DNA from: Sphingomonas sp. FARSPH
GTDB lineage: Bacteria > Pseudomonadota > Alphaproteobacteria > Sphingomonadales > Sphingomonadaceae
NCBI RefSeq assembly: GCF_003355005.1
Contig: NZ_CP029985.1
Span: forward strand, 496,001 to 560,000
Reading direction: 5' to 3'
DNA: 64,000 nt
Part shown: one piece after another, positions 60,265 through 64,000 of the stretch
Position numbering within the stretch: the stretch's first letter is position 1
Layout of the letters: each line of letters starts with the position of its first letter
Translations under genes and position numbers: made by a program
Notes under the pieces: generated by a model
The model's database searches: none
Told to the model about the DNA's origin: nothing
What the model saw: only the letters and a program-made list of their open reading frames with translations

Positions 60265-60595
60265 TAAGTAATAATTGCAAGGTATCTTTATAATCTCGCT
60301 GAACGATACTTGGATCTGGAATATTCTCACTATGCGCAAAAAACTAAACATTCATATTATTTATGCCATTGGGAAGCTCATTTAGCCGAAAGCCTGCTTT
60401 CCGGCGCGGCGAACGCGTGAATTTGCGCCCATTTACTACCGCATCGTCTACACCGTGCTGAACCTCGGTAAAATCCCATACGACCACCCTGAAGGGATTG
60501 ATGAATCCAAGGACCTGTTTGTAAGGTTTGGACCCGCAGGCTTGGGCGCACGCGCCGCCAACCCCACCCCAACCAAAAAACAGAACATTTAAGGA
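60265..60595 (+). pseudogene. Decayed coding remnants
   Basis: One frame reads LAERYLDLEYSHYAQKTKHS, then YYLCHWEAHLAESLLSGAANA before a TGA at about 60420. A different frame then continues REFAPIYYRIVYTVLNLGKI followed by PYDHPEGIDESKDLFVRFGP, to a TAA near 60593. Neither has a usable start. The residue composition looks protein-like and the switch of frame at about 60400 suggests an inactivated gene; the family is not recognised. Confidence 0.3.
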
Positions 60596-60632
60596 TCAAC
60601 ATCGCCCCCTACCCGCGCTATATCGGCGCGCG

Positions 60633-62291
60633 ATGCTGACTGCGCTCTCCATTCGCGACGTGGTGCTGATCGAGGCGCTCGACCTCGAATTCGGGGCCGG
60701 GCTCGACGTGCTGACCGGAGAGACCGGGGCGGGCAAGTCGATCCTGCTCGATGCGCTCGGCCTCGCGCTCGGCGGGCGCGGCGACAGCGGCCTCGTCCGC
60801 CACGGCGCGGCGCAGGCGACCGTCACCGCGACCTTCGACCCGCCCACCGGCGCCTTGCGCGCGCTGCTCGACGACAATGGCATCGACGTGGAGCCGAGAG
60901 AACCGCTCATCGTCCGCCGCCTCGTCAAGGCGGATGGCGGCAGCCGCGGTTTCGTCAACAACCAGCCCGCCGGCGCCGCGCTGCTGCGCGAGATGGCGCC
61001 GATGCTGGTCGAGATCCACGGCCAGCACGACGATCGCGGCCTGCTCAACCCGCGCGGCCACCGCGCGCTGCTCGACGCGTTCGGCCGCGTCGACGCCGCC
61101 GACACCGCGCTCGCCTGGGCCGCCTATCGCGATGCGGAGAGCAAACTCGCCGCCGCGCGCGCCGAAATCGAAAGCGCGGCGCGCGACCGCGAATGGCTGG
61201 AACACGCCGTCGCCGAACTCGCCGCGCTCGCCGCCGAACCCGGCGAGGAGGAAGCGCTCGCCGACAAGCGCCGCGGCATGCAGCGCGCGGAGAAGATCGC
61301 CGGCGAACTCGCCGCGATCGACGATTATCTCGACGGATCGGACGGTGCGCTGTCGCGCCTGCGCCAGGCGGCGCGCGTGCTGGAACGGATCGCGGAGGAT
61401 CACCCTGCGCTCGCCGAGGCGCTCGCCGCGATCGACCGCGCGGTGATCGAGGCGTCGGTGGCGGAGGACCGCCTGCGCGAGGCGCATGGCGCGCTCGCCT
61501 TCGACCCGCGCTCGCTGGAAGAGGACGAGGCGCGATTGTTCGACCTGCGCGGCATGGCGAGGAAGCATCGCGTCCAGCCCGACGACCTGCCCGCGCTCGC
61601 CGCCGAGCTGTGCGAGCGGCTCGACCGGCTGGAGGCGGGCGAGGGCGGCATCGCATTGCTCGAGGCCGCGGTCGCCGCCGCCCGCGCGGATTATGAAGCC
61701 GCCGCCGACATCCTCTCGGCGCGCCGTCATGCTGCCGCCGAGCGGCTCGACGCCGCGGTCGCGGGCGAACTCGCGCCCTTGAAGCTCGACGCCGCGCGCT
61801 TCCGCACCGTGGTACAGACCTTAGGTGCGGAGGGCTGGGCCGCGCACGGCAAGGACCGCGTCGAGTTCGAGATCGCGACCAACCCCGGCGCGCCCTTCGC
61901 ACCGCTGGCGAAGATCGCATCGGGCGGCGAATTGTCGCGCTTCATTCTCGCGCTCAAGGTTGCGCTGGCGGAGGAAGGCGGCGCGGCGACGATGATCTTC
62001 GACGAGATCGATCGCGGCGTCGGCGGCGCGGTGGCGAGCGCGATCGGCGAACGCCTCGCGCGGCTCGCCGAACACACGCAATTGCTCGTCGTCACCCATT
62101 CGCCGCAGGTCGCGGCGCGCGGCGCCGAGCATCTGCTCATCGCCAAGAGCCACGATGGCACCGTCACCCGCACCGGCGTGCGCGTGCTCGGCGAGGCCGA
62201 ACGCCGCGAGGAGATCGCGCGCATGTTGTCCGGCGCGACGGTGACCGACGAGGCGCGCGCCCAGGCCGAACGGTTGCTGGAAACCGCCTGA
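60633..62291 (+). CDS. recN: DNA repair protein RecN
   Basis: A 552-residue SMC-like ATPase acting in double-strand-break repair. Walker A is TGETGAGKSILLDALGLALG at the N-terminus. Two long coiled-coil arms (about 150-370) flank a central region. The C-terminal half holds the signature region KIASGGELSRFILALKVALAE and Walker B TMIFDEIDRGVGG, followed by LLVVTHSPQVAARG. ATG 60633 gives the usual MLTALSIRDVVLIEALDLEF. LexA-type boxes were not evident upstream. Confidence 0.95.
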   Translation: MLTALSIRDVVLIEALDLEFGAGLDVLTGETGAGKSILLDALGLALGGRGDSGLVRHGAAQATVTATFDPPTGALRALLDDNGIDVEPREPLIVRRLVKADGGSRGFVNNQPAGAALLREMAPMLVEIHGQHDDRGLLNPRGHRALLDAFGRVDAADTALAWAAYRDAESKLAAARAEIESAARDREWLEHAVAELAALAAEPGEEEALADKRRGMQRAEKIAGELAAIDDYLDGSDGALSRLRQAARVLERIAEDHPALAEALAAIDRAVIEASVAEDRLREAHGALAFDPRSLEEDEARLFDLRGMARKHRVQPDDLPALAAELCERLDRLEAGEGGIALLEAAVAAARADYEAAADILSARRHAAAERLDAAVAGELAPLKLDAARFRTVVQTLGAEGWAAHGKDRVEFEIATNPGAPFAPLAKIASGGELSRFILALKVALAEEGGAATMIFDEIDRGVGGAVASAIGERLARLAEHTQLLVVTHSPQVAARGAEHLLIAKSHDGTVTRTGVRVLGEAERREEIARMLSGATVTDEARAQAERLLETA

Positions 62292-62486
62292 ACCATTTTC
62301 CTACATCGGTTCGTTATGCTATGACGGGCGAACCGGATTGGTTCTTTCTCAGCATTGATCGTATCGTGCGCATACCCGCAAGGACATTGCGCGAGTTGGT
62401 GTCAATTTTGTCAAGACTCGCCGATTTGCGAAGATAATCCAGTCACTTGACCCAATGCCATGCCCAAGCCCCGGGCACGACATGGC

Positions 62487-62582
62487 TCCCCTCCCGCTCG
62501 CGGGAGGGGCCGGGGGTGGGCCCAAACCTCGTAGAGACACAGCTTGCGGCCACCCGTAATCCCTCCCGCAAGCGAAAAGGGG
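62487..62582. repeat. Class D inverted repeat, partly degraded
   Basis: TCCCCTCCCGCTCGCGGGAG at the left is intact, while the right end CCCTCCCGCAAGCGAAAAGG has lost part of its inner palindrome. It fills half of the 300-base gap between the convergent recN and SDR genes; the rest (62292-62486) shows only a weak GCGAGT/ACTCGC inverted repeat and no gene. Confidence 0.7.
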
Positions 62583-62591
62583 AACGTCCGC

Positions 62592-63569
<978 letters not shown>

Positions 63570-63691
63570 GCGGCTATCTCCCGGAAATATCGAAAGGAAC
63601 AGCGCGCCGCGCCGCGCATGGTTCATCGCGGGTCAGGATTATTCGGCGCGCCGCCCTTGCGCGCCGCAGCGGGGAGCGCGACGACGAGGGC

Positions 63692-63991
63692 ATGGCCGGC
63701 CGGGACCTCGAATCGCGTATCGCGCTGGCGATGCTGCCGCTGGGCGTCGTGCTCGCGCTCGCTTCGGCGATCGGCTTCATCGCGGTGGCCGTGCTGGCGG
63801 TCGACATGCTCTTTCACCCGCGCGACGATGCGCGCTGGTGGCTCGGCTGGTGCCTCGTCGCCGCGGTTGGCGCGGCGTGGAACACGCGCCGGGCGCTGGA
63901 GGTGATGGCGACGTTCGACTGGCGCGTCGCGCTGCCCGTCGTCGCGCTCTCCGCCGCGATCCTCGCCGCCTATCCCGGCTGGTGGCTGTAG
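63692..63991 (+). CDS. Small integral membrane protein
   Basis: A 99-residue protein with three hydrophobic segments: IALAMLPLGVVLALASAIGFIAVAVLAV, RWWLGWCLVAAVGAAW and VALPVVALSAAILAAYPGWWL. No family is recognised and no enzymatic motif is seen. It is divergent from the SDR gene across about 120 bases. The stop is nine bases before the window end. Confidence 0.6.
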   Translation: MAGRDLESRIALAMLPLGVVLALASAIGFIAVAVLAVDMLFHPRDDARWWLGWCLVAAVGAAWNTRRALEVMATFDWRVALPVVALSAAILAAYPGWWL

Positions 63992-64000
63992 CCGCTTGCC

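Noticed and set aside
62391..62420. GCGAGT/ACTCGC inverted repeat considered as a recN or SDR terminator
   Set aside because: Only six base pairs with an 18-base loop and no T run in a useful position.

Overview
The window reads as the chromosome of a Sphingomonas-like alphaproteobacterium (Sphingomonadaceae). The evidence is uniformly high GC, alphaproteobacterial gene orders (rimP-nusA-ylxR-infB-rbfA, truB-rpsO-pnp, yajC-secD-secF, hslV/hslU, recN beside bamD), a circularly permuted two-piece tmRNA with tag ANDNEALAIAA, and REP-type repeats that in one place are translated as VRAEPVEA...RPSTSSGRT. No plasmid, intact prophage, CRISPR array or insertion sequence is visible. Assignments rest on reading the sequence; no database search was run.

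Layout. 1-8.9 kb: end of pgi, a vapBC toxin-antitoxin pair, gor, a crotonase-fold protein, the branched-chain 2-oxoacid dehydrogenase operon (bkdA1-bkdA2-bkdB, leftward) and a fumarylacetoacetase-family enzyme. 9-16 kb: a methyl-accepting chemotaxis protein coupled to a small membrane protein, a DEAD-box helicase, a second crotonase, two hotdog thioesterases and a PQQ-dependent sugar dehydrogenase. 16-29 kb: the translation and RNA block (rimP, nusA, a tautomerase, ylxR/DUF448, infB, rbfA, then tdk, an M50 protease, truB, rpsO, pnp), interrupted at 22.9-23.7 kb by a small island with a frameshifted gene. 29.6-31.8 kb: a response regulator divergent from a Crp/Fnr regulator and an HWE histidine kinase. 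32-33.5 kb: a class II aldolase, a small ORF, the permuted ssrA gene and an Rrf2 regulator. 34-42 kb: mscL, a lemA-TPM-TPM-nudix operon, a hydrolase/TPR pair, a SIMPL protein, gloA-gloB and two small cysteine-patterned exported proteins. 42-48.3 kb: hslU, hslV, a muramidase-holin pair, an M24 peptidase-DadA pair and a divergent GntR regulator.

The most interesting locus is 48.4-52.7 kb: a short LOV photoreceptor, a 1144-residue CheB-CheR-PAS-PAS-HWE kinase and a single-domain response regulator with overlapping genes. It looks like a blue-light-input two-component system built on a fused chemotaxis methylesterase/methyltransferase scaffold. Next come tRNA-Pro(GGG), yajC-secD-secF, an Mth938-like gene, a glycosyltransferase, mannose-6-phosphate isomerase and bamD. 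A 1.2-kb AT-rich island (59.45-60.63 kb) with a polyproline mini-protein and decayed ORFs precedes recN, followed by a Tat-signal SDR and a small membrane protein.

Five classes of palindromic intergenic repeats are scattered through the window, and one copy lies in frame inside bkdB.
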